NCBI GenBank assembly: GCA_020284085.1
Contig: JACEVL010000495.1
Coordinates: forward strand, 716,535-780,534
DNA: 64,000 bases
DNA from: Aporrectodea caliginosa
Taxonomy: Eukaryota; Annelida; Clitellata; Crassiclitellata; Lumbricidae
Direction: 5' to 3'
A program made the translations under genes and the position numbers. The notes beneath the pieces are model-generated. The model ran no database searches, had not been told where the DNA came from, and saw only the letters and a list, made by a program, of their open reading frames with translations. This document shows, piece after piece, positions 39,319-50,971 of the stretch (position 1 is its first letter; the number at the start of each line of letters is the position of its first letter).

Positions 39319-40602
39319 ATGGAGCGATGGGTAGCTAAGTGTTTGGCCCTCCTCGGGACTTTCATCCTGCCGTTGGTCTGTACCCTGTTGCCGTACAAGG
39401 TGTCCGACTACATCTCGAGAAAGGGCGACAGTGGTAAGCACATGTTGAGCTACCTGATGTGTTTGGGCGGGGGCATTTTCTTCGGAACTTACCTCCTGCA
39501 CATGGGGCCTGAGGTGCGCAAGATCCTCAACGACTCGCTTATGGTGCCCTACCACATCGATTACCCCCTTCCGGATCTCTTCGTTGGGGTGGGCTTCTTC
39601 ATTGTACTCTTCTCTGAAAAGGTCGTGTTGCGATGGAACAAACGCCGCATGGAGAAGAAACGCCGAAAGATGCCGTGTATGTTGGCAGATTCTGTGAAAC
39701 GGCGTCACGACAGTGATAGGTGCGCCCGTCGTGACTCACAGATGTGTGACGAGTGTGTCGTTGGACTTCCCTGTTCTGGAGCTGATGAAGAGCACAACAT
39801 GGACAAAACCACGAGAGTTGACGAAGGAATCGTTAAGCTAGTGACAACCATCGACATCGAAGACCTTGATCGGGATCTCCTGGGTGCTGGCTGCAACTTT
39901 CAGACTGAATGTCCGCTGAGTGGAACGGGTGGATGTTGTTCAGATGCCACAGAGCAGAGTTTGACCGAGAAAGAGAAGAACATTATTGTGTCATTGAAGG
40001 TCGATGAGAAAAGAAAGAAAGAGGAGGAACATGATGACCACGAGACCGGTCACGGCCATCATCATGCAACGCGCTCGATCATCCTTATCCTTGCTTTATC
40101 TCTTCATCGGATCTTTGAGGGAATGAGCATTGGTCTGCAAAACAGTGTTCAGAATGTAGGGCATCTTTTCCTGGCCGTTATGTGTCACGAAACGGTGATT
40201 GGCTTCAGTCTTGGGCTACAGTTTGTCAAGTCACGGTTAACGCTGCGACGCCTGCTGGTCACTTCGTTCATCTGCTCCATCATCATGCCACTGGGCGTTG
40301 CCATGGGAACCGCAATGACAGAGACTGGTCACCAAGGCAGCACTTTGGATGTGGCGAATGGAATCCTTCAAGCGGTGGCTATGGGAACATTCATCTACGT
40401 GACATTTTTTGAGATCCTTCAAGAGGAAGTCAGTCCTGAAGATACGAGCATTCTGAAAATTGTTTTTATTGCACTTGGTTTCATCATGATGGCACTGCTT
40501 GATTTGATTCCAGAGGAACAACTTAAGCCGACTTATCCTAATCCTTCTCCTTTACCTGTTGACAACTGCACAACTTTTGCTTTTGCCACTTCATCTTACT
40601 GA
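39319..40602 (+). CDS. SLC39A: ZIP-family zinc transporter (SLC39A1/2/3-like), uninterrupted
   Basis: Eight-pass membrane protein that moves Zn2+ into the cytosol; 427 residues from ATG to TGA without an intron. Membrane segments lie at about 4-25, 43-62, 86-106, 253-274, 281-301, 311-332, 346-366 and 378-398. TM4 holds HRIFEGMSIGLQ (263-274) and TM5 HETVIGFSLGLQ (290-301), the His/Glu pairs that form the ZIP metal site. The cytosolic loop (107-250) ends in a His cluster, HETGHGHHH (241-249), a likely zinc sensor. TM7 reads GTFIYVTFFEIL, typical of ZIP1-3. Five in-frame codons precede the ATG but start from TTG, so the ATG at 39319 is taken as the start. Vertebrate orthologues have introns, so this copy may be a retrogene or may have lost its introns. 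The antisense strand carries a long chance frame. Confidence 0.95.
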   Translation: MERWVAKCLALLGTFILPLVCTLLPYKVSDYISRKGDSGKHMLSYLMCLGGGIFFGTYLLHMGPEVRKILNDSLMVPYHIDYPLPDLFVGVGFFIVLFSEKVVLRWNKRRMEKKRRKMPCMLADSVKRRHDSDRCARRDSQMCDECVVGLPCSGADEEHNMDKTTRVDEGIVKLVTTIDIEDLDRDLLGAGCNFQTECPLSGTGGCCSDATEQSLTEKEKNIIVSLKVDEKRKKEEEHDDHETGHGHHHATRSIILILALSLHRIFEGMSIGLQNSVQNVGHLFLAVMCHETVIGFSLGLQFVKSRLTLRRLLVTSFICSIIMPLGVAMGTAMTETGHQGSTLDVANGILQAVAMGTFIYVTFFEILQEEVSPEDTSILKIVFIALGFIMMALLDLIPEEQLKPTYPNPSPLPVDNCTTFAFATSSY

Positions 40603-41070
40603 TTTTCTGAGGGAATTGCTTTTTTTAACATCCCAGTCACACATTAGGCTTCTGGCATTTTAACTAAATCTGATAAATTCTATGAATGGCTTCAACCTAT
40701 GGTATGTCAGAAGCAAGCCAAAAGTTTCTTCACAAGTCTGTTGAAACTGGAGCAGCTTTTAGCCAATAAGCCTATTAGAAAAGTAGGTGTTGAGCTTGTT
40801 TGGAAAAGGTAAGTCTTGCATCAGGTTAAAATGAGATTACGGACTTACCTTACGAAAGTGGGCTACAAAGTGAATTGTAGTTTTTTGACTAATCTGTTGC
40901 CTTTTATGTTTAGTCATCTGTTCTGTGCATTAAGTTAAAACTAAGTTAAGTTATACTGATGCTGTTCAATTGTTGCTTAATCTATATTTTGCAAAATATT
41001 TCACCTTTAAGAAGAAATATTTCGAAGTATGTTGTTTTAAGTGATGTGCAGTAAATGAGTTTTAACTCCT

Positions 41071-41076
41071 AATAAA
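41071..41076 (+). promoter_or_regulatory. Candidate poly(A) signal for the zinc transporter
   Basis: AATAAA about 470 bp after the stop codon. Further AATAAA strings follow to 44814, so longer 3' UTRs are possible. Confidence 0.45.
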
Positions 41077-42311
41077 GGTTGCTTTTTATCAGGGTATGCT
41101 TTTGCATGTGCTGAAATTCAAGCCATAGAACTTGTGTCACTGTACTGACTTGTGGAGGTTTGCTTTTTGATTGTTATAACACCACTGTTGATGACCAAAG
41201 CATTAGAAAGCACTACTTAAGAGAATGGTTATTAGTATTGTTATAAATAATAAGAAACGGAGGAATGGTTAATAACGGTAACAGCGGTTATAATAACATC
41301 GAGGGAAGAATTGATAAACGTTTCTGACTGTGTTTGAAATGTCGGTAAAACTGTTAAAGCATGGCCATGCCTGCTAGAACCAAGTGTTTATTTCTGAATA
41401 GCTGTCACTGAAGCTTTTGTTTGCGATTTTCAACCATTTTTATGGTGGGTTATGCATGACAAAGTATTCTTCATTTTCAAGTACATGTAACACAAGGTTT
41501 ACTGCCAAACATATTTTGATACTATAGCTTTATAAATCCTGATAATTTTGCTGCACAATCCTGATATAATTTTGCTGCACAGATTTATTTCAGCTTGTAG
41601 TGTTAAGTTGCAAATTAGCCACTGATTTAAAAAATCTAACTTAACCAATTACATCACAAAAGTACATCGCTAAATTATGCCATTTAGTTTTTTTTAGTAT
41701 AAAACTATCTTGACATTTATTTTTGAGAACAGTATAAAAATCTCTTGACATTTACTTTTCTGACAGTGTATCATTTAGTTGGCAGTGCTATATTTAGGTT
41801 TGAGTATGATTTGTCTTGTTATTACTGGTTTGGGTAATATCACCCAGATGTTATGATGACCTTTGAATATTATGGATGTAGAAATTGAACTGCAAAATTT
41901 CACTTCTTTACAGACTTTACATTGAAAATTGTGCAAAATGGCTGTTAAAGTTCAGATGATCAACCGTTATGGAGAGTTGGTCTCTTTATCTGGGTCATAC
42001 AGTGTTTGACCTAATATACTGTGAATTTTGGTTATTATATGGAATAAGTGCATTATTGATGTACTAAGCAATATGTTTTTGTAGCAATGATATTAATATA
42101 ATGTCCAGTATGAATTATATTAAACGTCTAACCAAATTCCAAACTATAAAACAGGTTTCCTATTTTTGGCGCAGTGTCTGTCTGTTTTCAGGTGTATTGC
42201 AAAAAATGTGCCAGTTTGCTTTTCATAAACAAGTTGCAAAGGGCAGATGCTTTTGAAGATGGAAAAGCTTGTGGGAACATTGTTGTGTTGGCTATATATA
42301 TATATATTAGT

Positions 42312-42365
<54 letters not shown>

Positions 42366-45300
42366 GTATATAATATGAGCAGAATGCATAAATATGTATA
42401 CACATTTATGTGTGTACATATTGTGTATGCACTATGCTAGCTTTCGTGCAGAGTTGTATACATGAATATGTAAGTGCTAAAGTAGGATCGCTGTAAATGT
42501 AGTGCAACGTGTGCTTGAGAATTTGTTGTTACTGAACAGGTGCTTGTCCTGTCTCTTCAATGTACACAGCTGGTGATTAAAATGATAATTGGTATTGCGT
42601 AAAAATCTAGAAATGACATTTGTGTGACTCGGTGTTCCATGGCTAAACTTGTCGGACTACCAAGCAGGAAGTCTGAGATTCACATTTTGGCAGCTGATAA
42701 AGATGTTTTAAATTTCTATATGATTTGTTCTCTTAACTTGAAGAAGTACTTCAGTTCTGTAGTATCTATATTGAACATAATATGATGCAGCCCTCTGATG
42801 GGACAGAGGACTTGAACATGGAAGTGATTATGTCATTTACTCGCTTAACCTTAAGTTTGTAAATGCTTCTGACCTAGTAACCTGCTTAATTCTATTCTCG
42901 AGCTCAGTGGAAAAATGGAGTTACGTGCTGTGTGTTCCATGCGTAGAATATCATTGTTGTGCCAGTGGAATTGTTGTTTTTATGACAAGGCATATGACAA
43001 GTGCTTCAGTCATTAAATTTATGCTCAATAATAAACAAGTAAATAAAATAGAAGCTGAGGATATATGAATTTGTTTTTTTTACCAAAACTTATGCAACTG
43101 TTCTTACAGAAGATAACAACTTATAATGCTGATGAAGCAGAAATACTGCAATTTAACAGGTGAAAATAACTACTTTTATGACTTGCAATAAATTATAAAT
43201 TGTTTTTCCATTGACACAATGGACTGCATCAGATGTTTAGCTTTGATTACCCTCTAGAGCACAGTTGCATTCTTAGTTGGAAGACTGTTAGTCTGATTGG
43301 TTGTATTATGTTTAGCGTTTTCTTTATTATACTTGCTGAATACAAGTTGCTGTATTTATTCGTTCACCGTTATAATTTTTTGTTGTTATTTTTCAACTAG
43401 ATAGCATTTGTTAATGGTTGACATGTTTTGCGTCAGCCGAAAACCAGGAGAGTTGTCGCCAGCAGTGTCTGGTACAAAGTCTGTGATATTTTTTCTTTGT
43501 CACCAGCAGTGTCTGGTACAAAGTCTGTGATATTTTTTATATTGCATATTGTCACCAGCAGAGTCTGGTACTATATCTGTGATATCATGAATCTTCTTTT
43601 ACTTGCAAGTTTTTAAATGCTAGACATAATGTAAATACTGTATTTAACGTTTAACTGTTGTGTCCACAGTTTTTCATGTTCAGCAGAATTAAACTGTTCA
43701 TTAGATGAGATATGTTGTGGGATCATCTGTTTGCCGTTGTATCTCACATCTTTTAGCATAAGAGCTGTTTATTGTAGTTACAGTAAGTTACTTTATTGCT
43801 TTGATGTCATGCATGGAGCTGGATTGTGCATGTGCTTATCAAATACTGAATTGAAATAATCAGTTTGTGGGTGAATCTTTCCAGAAGAAAGCTGAACATT
43901 TAAAATTCTTCTGAGTTGTGGGGGCTTCTGTTTTGATATTTTACTTTTGGTGAGGATTTAAAGACTTGTGCTGCATCTGTCTGCTATACTATATGAATGT
44001 TTTTAGCTGTTAAACCCAGTGCAACAGTGCATAACAAATCTACAGCATCAAAAGTGCTTTTGAGATTGTGCAAGATTTATAATCATGAACTTAGTCTGTT
44101 GCTGATGTGAAGAAAATTGCAACTTTACTGACCAGTAACTGATTTTCTAGCATTTTAATCTGTATTAAAAACCATATATTCTGGCCCTAAAAATTAAGTA
44201 TTTGGTAATATGCTATTCAGTCATGATTAATATTTTCAAATTGGTTGCACAAGGGAATATTGCTGACATTGTGAAAGCTAGGTAATGAAGTTCATTTCCT
44301 TGAGCAAAAGGTATCATATTGTTCAATTGCTGGTTTTGGTTATGTTTGTGGTTCAGCCGTTAACAGTGGGATCAGTTGGTATTGTGAAGTATAATGATTT
44401 AACTATAATAATTTTGACATGTAATAGATAATTCACTAATGTTAGGCATTCTGATCCTTATAATATTTTGGCTAAGGTTAACAACTGATGAATATAGTAA
44501 TGTAGAAAACTTCTTTGAAGGAGTGGGTTTCTATGCCCTTAACTAAATTTGCAGTAGTGGTCATGGCAGTTTTAAATTGTGGTGCTGGTTTTGTAGAAAT
44601 TATTGATGCTTGTATTCTGTTTTGCTATATGTGTATTTTGCTCCTGAAAGTCATTATGTAGGTTGGTTTTTGCGCTATAGCGTTACATGTCTTGTTGATT
44701 TGCTGTTTACACAAAATCACATGCTTTCATGATTTAAATATTTTGTGAAACTTGATTTTAGTGCCAAGGACTGTATTATTGCAAGTTCTTGATGCAGTGC
44801 ATTTGAACATAATAAATGCACATAGTTGTCCAGGGATTCTGAGTGCAGGATGTCAGTATCTTTTTGCTGACCTATGGCATTTCTGGAACATTTTTTGACT
44901 GAATATTACTCCTACTATTCATTATTGTCAGTGCCTTGCAAGGCTTTTGATGGGCATCATAAAGTATTTGTTTGGTTACATTATTCATGGAAAATTGCAA
45001 TAACAAGTGCTATATCTGCACCAAAATGGATGAAAGTGTAGTGACAGTAAAAACAGCTATAAACACTGATCATATGATGTGTGAATGAAATAACATAGGG
45101 TAAAATCTACAACAGTAACTATTGTTCTGCTGTGATTGTGTTCATATTCAAAGGAGAAATATCCAAACATACCATAATAGTTATTGTCTCTGTGGTCATA
45201 TGATTAACTACTGTTTGAAATGGTACCTTTAAAACAATTCAAGGTTTGCAACAACTGAGAGCAAGTTTCTTTACCATGTTAACCCTCTGGATGAGGTTTC

Positions 45301-45870
45301 TCTAACAGAACTGTTTACTCAGGTCCTTTAACTTTTAAGCTCATAAATAATAAGAAATAACTATGTACCGGTAGTTAATTTTTATATCCTCAAGATTTGG
45401 ATTGGTGAAGCTGTAATTAGCTTTTCTCTTGATAATATTAATCTGAGAAGATTCATGTTACTCCCATTGAATGTAGAATTTCAAGATTTTTTGAAATTCC
45501 ATTTTAAATGAAGGTCTATTAATATTTACTGATATCTGAAAACTTTCAAAATTCATTTTTCCTGTTAACTTCAATGTTTGCATTCTTATGTAAGTGACTA
45601 AGTGTTAGACTGTATTTGGTTTTAGTTACAATTTTTCAAAATGGTTGTTCAAATTTTAGTTAAGCTTAGATTTATTTTGCAAGCTTAGATTTATTTTGCG
45701 TGTGTGACTAAACTTGTAGATGCTATATATTATTTGATTATTTTAGTTTCCAACAATGCTTATTATGATTTGATCAGTTATAATTACAGCAGTTGAAATA
45801 TTTGGTGGTAGATGTTGGACTTGTGTTATTTATATCTCCATAAACAACTACAATACACTGAAGACTTGTA
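41077..45870 (+). other. T-rich gene-free stretch downstream of the zinc transporter
   Basis: No conserved frame on either strand. The plus strand is clearly richer in T than A and in GT than AC, in contrast to the A-rich stretch below PPP1R3, as expected if each is transcribed with its gene. It contains an AT microsatellite (about 42294-42360) and few recognisable transposon ends, unlike the rest of the window. Confidence 0.4.
43450..43590 (+). repeat. Minisatellite, about 54 bp x 3
   Basis: Three copies with CACCAGCAGTGTCTGGTACA and CTGTGATATTTT, the last diverged. Confidence 0.88.
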
Positions 45871-46166
45871 TAGAACCATTTACATTATGAGCAATGCATA
45901 AGTCATTGTTAATTTGAGAGTGAAATTGCAGTCTGTCCCCATAATCTGTTGAAAAGGTCACGTATGATATGAATTTTATTGAAAACAATCTTTCACTTGA
46001 CGATTTTATTGAAAACAGCCTTTCAATAAAAATTGAAAAACAGTTTTCAATAAATTCATATCTTGAATTTGACGTATGACCTTTTCAACAGATTATGGGG
46101 ACAGACAGCAATTTCACTCTCAAATTAACAATGACTTATGCATTGCTCATAATGTAAATGGTTCTA
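45871..46166. mobile_element. Near-perfect hairpin MITE
   Basis: Arms of about 90 bp (45871-45960 and 46077-46166) differ at about one position, then diverge by indels. Ends are TAGAACCATTTACATTATGA and its inverse, with TA directly outside each. The interior and right flank (45960-46260) carry degenerate repeats with TTTTATTGAAAACAGCC. Confidence 0.88.
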
Positions 46167-46851
46167 TAATATATCTGTCTGTCATTTGAGGATTTTACTG
46201 AAAAAGGCCAATCTTTCATTTTGAGGTTTTTATTGAAAACAGCCAATATTTCATTTTATGTAGTGCCTGTCTATGAAGTAACACTGGTGCACTCCCATCC
46301 AAGGCAAGGGGTTGAATTATACACATTGGCAATCTTAATGGCTTAAATGTGTTAACTATCCGATTCTGCAGGCACATCCTTGAGGTGTGAAATTGAAAGT
46401 TGTAGAACCCATTCCTTGACCAACTTCTACGTGACCAGCGGCAGGTGGAAACCCTTCCACTTAACGTGAGCGTTTTCCGTGATAAATGTAGATAAGTCAA
46501 AGATGCTGTAATGTTAACAACATTACATGGATTTCAGACTTGGCGGAATTGACAATTCAGTGTCAAGTCGTAGAAGTTTAGCTCATGGTTCTTCATTTTT
46601 TCACACCGACCTCACATGTTTGCAATTCTAATGAGCATTTAGTTTTATTTAGTGTGATTATTGTATTAGCAACATTGATATACAAAATAAAAGCATTTGC
46701 ACACACTCCCAATGTGAGAGCCCAGCACAAAAAGTAAGTTTTAAACAGTGAACTGCACAACTCCTTCCAGCTACAGTTGGTCGAACATGAACTTGAGTTA
46801 GAAAACATTCTACTGAGGACATTACCACAGCATCACGTAAGTCCTAACCGT

Positions 46852-47235
46852 AAGTGGTTTGTGAGCATATTGACCTTGAGTTGGCCTCATTGTACATTAA
46901 GGAACAAAACATCACCCTGTCAGCAGCAGAGGTGCTACAGCAGGACAAGCCAGGGCAAATGCCCTGCTAAAAAAGCCTTTGCCCTGCAAGGATGCCAGAA
47001 TTCTTGCCCTGCCCTTGCCATAAATCGCCCTCTGCACTGGTTATTTGTATGACTGCCCTGGCTATGCCCTGGTTAAAAAACATGTCTGGCACCGCCTCTG
47101 CCTGTCAGATTACAGTATGGAGCCAGGTTGGCTACAGGTCTGTGTAAATACCACACACCTATTTATCTATTTGAGGTCATCAGTGAAGTGGTTTGTGAGC
47201 AAATAATGACCTTGAGTTGACCTCATTCTACATTA
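46852..47235 (+). repeat. Direct duplication interrupted by a hAT MITE
   Basis: AAGTGGTTTGTGAGCA, CCTTGAGTTG and CCTCATT.TACATTA recur in the same order at 46852-46899 and 47186-47235. The hAT at 46924-47100 lies between the copies. Confidence 0.8.
46924..47100. mobile_element. hAT MITE, 177 bp
   Basis: Flanked by exact CCTGTCAG (46916-46923 and 47101-47108). Ends read CAG-CAGAGGTGCTACAG and CAGAGGCGGTGCCAGACA inward; the left end has one extra CAG, probably slippage. The interior has many TTGCCCTG/GGGCAA motifs. Confidence 0.85.
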
Positions 47236-47564
47236 ATTATATTTGTATACACCCCGAAGTCAATACTATTTAAATGTGAAATGTGTGGGTAGTAATCAAA
47301 ATTGCATCAGTTATTTTTGTGGCTAATGGTCAATTTGATAAGGACTGCAGCTGTTGTGTGTATGGGGGAGGGGGGGAGGAGAGAGAAATGTGAGCACTAA
47401 AAGCACATTTGCAATTCTTCCCATGGCTGATTGTTCACTGAACTTTGAGATGCAGATGTGGCAGATAATTAAATTTCTCGTACTGTACTACATTTGTGAA
47501 GTTATATGTGTGACAACAGCCTCTTGCTCCTAAAGTAATCTAATGACTTCTGTAGCACTCCTAA

Positions 47565-49800
47565 TTTCCAAGACATCAGTCAATGATTTGTTCAGGTTAA
47601 ATCACAATCAAATAGAGAAGCCAGGTTTAAATCCGACAGATCAGAGAAACGAGAAGCCAGGTTGCGGAGGATCTGCATTTAGACCTGGATTAAATTAAAG
47701 AATTGACAGAAAACTAAACTGGATAGCAAATTCCAAGGTTTTGGATCAGCAACTGGAAGTCCAAGAGAGCTCAACACTTAGCTTTAAAAGTGGGTGAAAT
47801 GGCATTTCCACTACTCTCAAAATTCTTTGCTTGCATTCCCAATGCTCACCATGCAATGGAACCCTGGTAAAGTATGCATTTCAATAAAACTCTTCTCTGG
47901 AGTTTCCACTGATCACCCAAACCACTGCCGACTCTGGGAGTGGGAGCACATCTATAGTCAAAGCATCCATTGATTGCACTATCTGCTGTATGACTGAAGG
48001 GCGAGCGTGGACCAGAAGTAGGTTGGTTGGTTAAAATGCACTACTTTGTGAACTGTTAGGCAGATTTTGATATGTATTCTCGCTCAATGGGTGGCCATTG
48101 CAACGAATGCAATATGGGCATATTATTCTGATGTTTAGGAGTCTTTGTTAAGGATGGCCCTGGCAAGAGTTTTGAACTATTGGTAATTTATGCAGATTGC
48201 CCTTGGTGATACCAATGAAATGTTAGTTACATTAGTCAAGTGTGCTGGCAACCAATGCATTAGCTATTAGTATTAAGACAGTTGAAGGCAAAAGAGATGA
48301 TTCTATGAATACTGTAAGTGAATTTGAGCTGATCTGCATAATGCCCGAATATGGTTAGAAAATGGCAAGGTGGAGTTGAACACGATGCACAACTGCATCT
48401 GCATTCAATATGGTTAAAAAGTAAGCCATCTAACCGAACCGAACTAAACCAGTCAAATTTGCAGAGTTGTTTGTTTTGTCACTATTAGACGAAATTCACT
48501 TTAGTTTTAGATATCAGAGGTTTATTGCTAGCCATTCAAGACTGAACATCGCTGAAAACAATAGCTACCAGCTTGAGAACAGGAATAGACTTGAAACCAT
48601 CATATGAAAAGAATAGCTGCGTATCGCCTGCGGGTGCATACAAGTGGTAGTTGAGAGCTGCGCAAGTACGTAGTGAACCGGGTGTCTGAGTGGAGTGCTA
48701 TACAATATAAACAGGGTCCAGTACAAAAAGAGCCTTGTGGCATATCACACTTCAAGACAGTTGGTGCAACAGTGTTGATTTGTGTGAACTGCTTGCTCAA
48801 GGCTTAAGGTACGATGTGAACAGAGAGCGGGACCAGATGGACCAAGGTGAATTAGTATTTTATGATCAACAAGTGTCAGAAGCAGCAGAAAGGTCAAGAA
48901 GAATGAGAGCAGTTACTTTCACTTTATCAATGGAGCTGAGTATATGAATGTGAATGGTAAGTTGTGCAGTTTAATTGGAATGGTATTTGCAGTAGGTGAA
49001 TTTGAAATCAAGATACAGGTTGTGGGATGAAAGATAACAGGTCAGGCAATCAGTAACTATACTGTACTTTTCCAAGATTATGGAAATGAAATTGAGAGTA
49101 GAGATGGCAATAGATGTTTTTAATAAGAGAATAAACCACAGCATGAGCGCAACTGGCGGGAAAGAAGTCATCTGCACGAGATGTTAATGATGGATACGAT
49201 GGTTGTGAACAAGACGGCGTATTTGGGTGTGTTTAGTTATACTGATTTGTGCTTTATAAATCTTCATATAATAAAAATAATAATCAAAGCGTTCTTTTAG
49301 AAGAGCCGTAGGAATAATGCTTATGGCAAATTATTTCTCAGGAGATAAGAACACAAGATTACGAAACCTCAGTGCTGTTGGTTGGCATACGCTGAGAACC
49401 GGTTAAAGAGATTTATCGTCATCAGAGGCAGGAACATTGGAAAACTTACCTAAGTCTTGTGGTCGAGATCTTGTGTGAAGAGAATTGAAGGAACCTGCTG
49501 GCAAGGGAAGGGTGTTATGGGAAGCTAGGTCGTGTATTGTATTTGTCATGTGTAGGATCTTATTAGGCACAACATGACACCAATGCCCAAATTTAAGAAG
49601 ATTGGTATGTGGAAAGGTAAATGGGATACGATTCGCCAATAACAACTTTGGAAAAGAGTTCTCAGAAAACAACAGAGGGGACATAAGGCTGTCAGCTTTG
49701 AAGTTTGAAATGTTAAGGAGTTAACTATCCATCTGCAGTAACTGATGAAAGAGCAGGCAAGTGGACGACATCTTGTGCTAGAAAGAAACCGATGCAGTAA
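47565..49800 (-). mobile_element. Heavily degraded LINE
   Basis: Minus-strand remnants in the right order: CDMPQGSFCTGPCLYCIA (RT QGSxxGP block, about 48700-48760) and, towards the 3' side near 47720-47770, FPVADPKPWNLL (compare SFSVAGPxxWNSLP). Frames are broken throughout. It shares these blocks with the LINE at 18950-19850. Confidence 0.55.
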
Positions 49801-50244
49801 TGGCAGCATGGTCAGACATGTATGACTCGGAAGAGCAGATATTTGTAACAGCAGAACAACTGGATTGGTTAGTAAAAAGTGTATGACCCATTTACGAGCT
49901 GGAAAAGAGACGTGCTGCTCAAGATCAAAGCTGGACAGGAGGTCCTGGAATTTTTTCAGTGTATCTATATGTATATTGAATTAGCCCATTAGTGTAAGTT
50001 CAGAAGGCAAAGAATTAAGAAATTCAAGCTGTGATTGAAATTCAAAGGAAGTAAGGCAGTAGCCTATATTAATGAAAGTGAAGCATTGATTTTGAGAGTC
50101 CAGCGGTCCAATTTATCATGTGTTAAAATATGGTGGCAATATGGCAATATTCCCATAATGGGCTTCATGGGTCATGCATTTGGGTCTGTATTTATAACAT
50201 ATGGGACTGTTATCATAGTATCTTCAACACACGATGTTGGGGTT

Positions 50245-50971
50245 GGGTCGTCCATAAAGGATGTCAGCAGAAAATGACCTACTTTGGGCCCCCTCCCTTG
50301 TCTGCATTTAGAGTACCCCACCCCTTTGTGGACGTCCGCATGCCAAAACCAATGAACAAAATAAAACACCAACATCATGAATAACATTTAAAACCATGTT
50401 ATTTAAATGCTCTTTAAATGCTAACATCTGGACACAAAGGTTAGAGCAGCTGATAAAGTAAATTGCGGAACGATAGTAGGCAAAGGAGGGAACCTGACTG
50501 GCCATGTAGCCAGCTGTTGACTCGGATAAAACTGCATTTAGATTCCAATCTGCTTATCCACAAGGCAGTATAGTTATGGTCTGATTACCGGTAGTACACT
50601 GTAGTGTATTAAATGAAGAAACTAAATCTTTCAACAAGCACATTATTCCTGTTTATTATAGGTTTGGGAAGTTTGAAACTTGAAATCATGAAATGTTTAT
50701 TCAGCTATCTGAGACTGAAACAGAACATTACAAATAACAAATGTCAGTGCAATACAGAACATACTACCTTAGTACCATCCGATTGAAGTTGGTAGCTGGT
50801 GCCTGATACGGCACAGGTTTTAATATGGCACAGGTTGTACTGAAATAACTATGTACTAAATTTAGGTGCCGACATCCAAACTGGTCATAATCCCTCTCCC
50901 CTTGTCCACATTCATCCACATTTGGATGACCCTCCCTCCCCTCATTGCGGACATCCTTTATGGATGCTCCC
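50245..50971. mobile_element. TIR element with TCCATAAAGGATGTC ends
   Basis: The left end, GGGTCGTCCATAAAGGATGT, and the right end in reverse, GGGAGCATCCATAAAGGATG, match over about 22 bp. Both are followed by C- or G-rich tracts and a GGAC..CCACA-like stretch. The target duplication is unclear. The ends resemble those of 35998-36444. Confidence 0.65.

Noticed and set aside
39088..39708. 206-codon open frame antisense to the zinc transporter start
   Set aside because: It lies opposite a strongly conserved ZIP coding sequence, has no family match, and its length is explained by codon bias of the sense gene.
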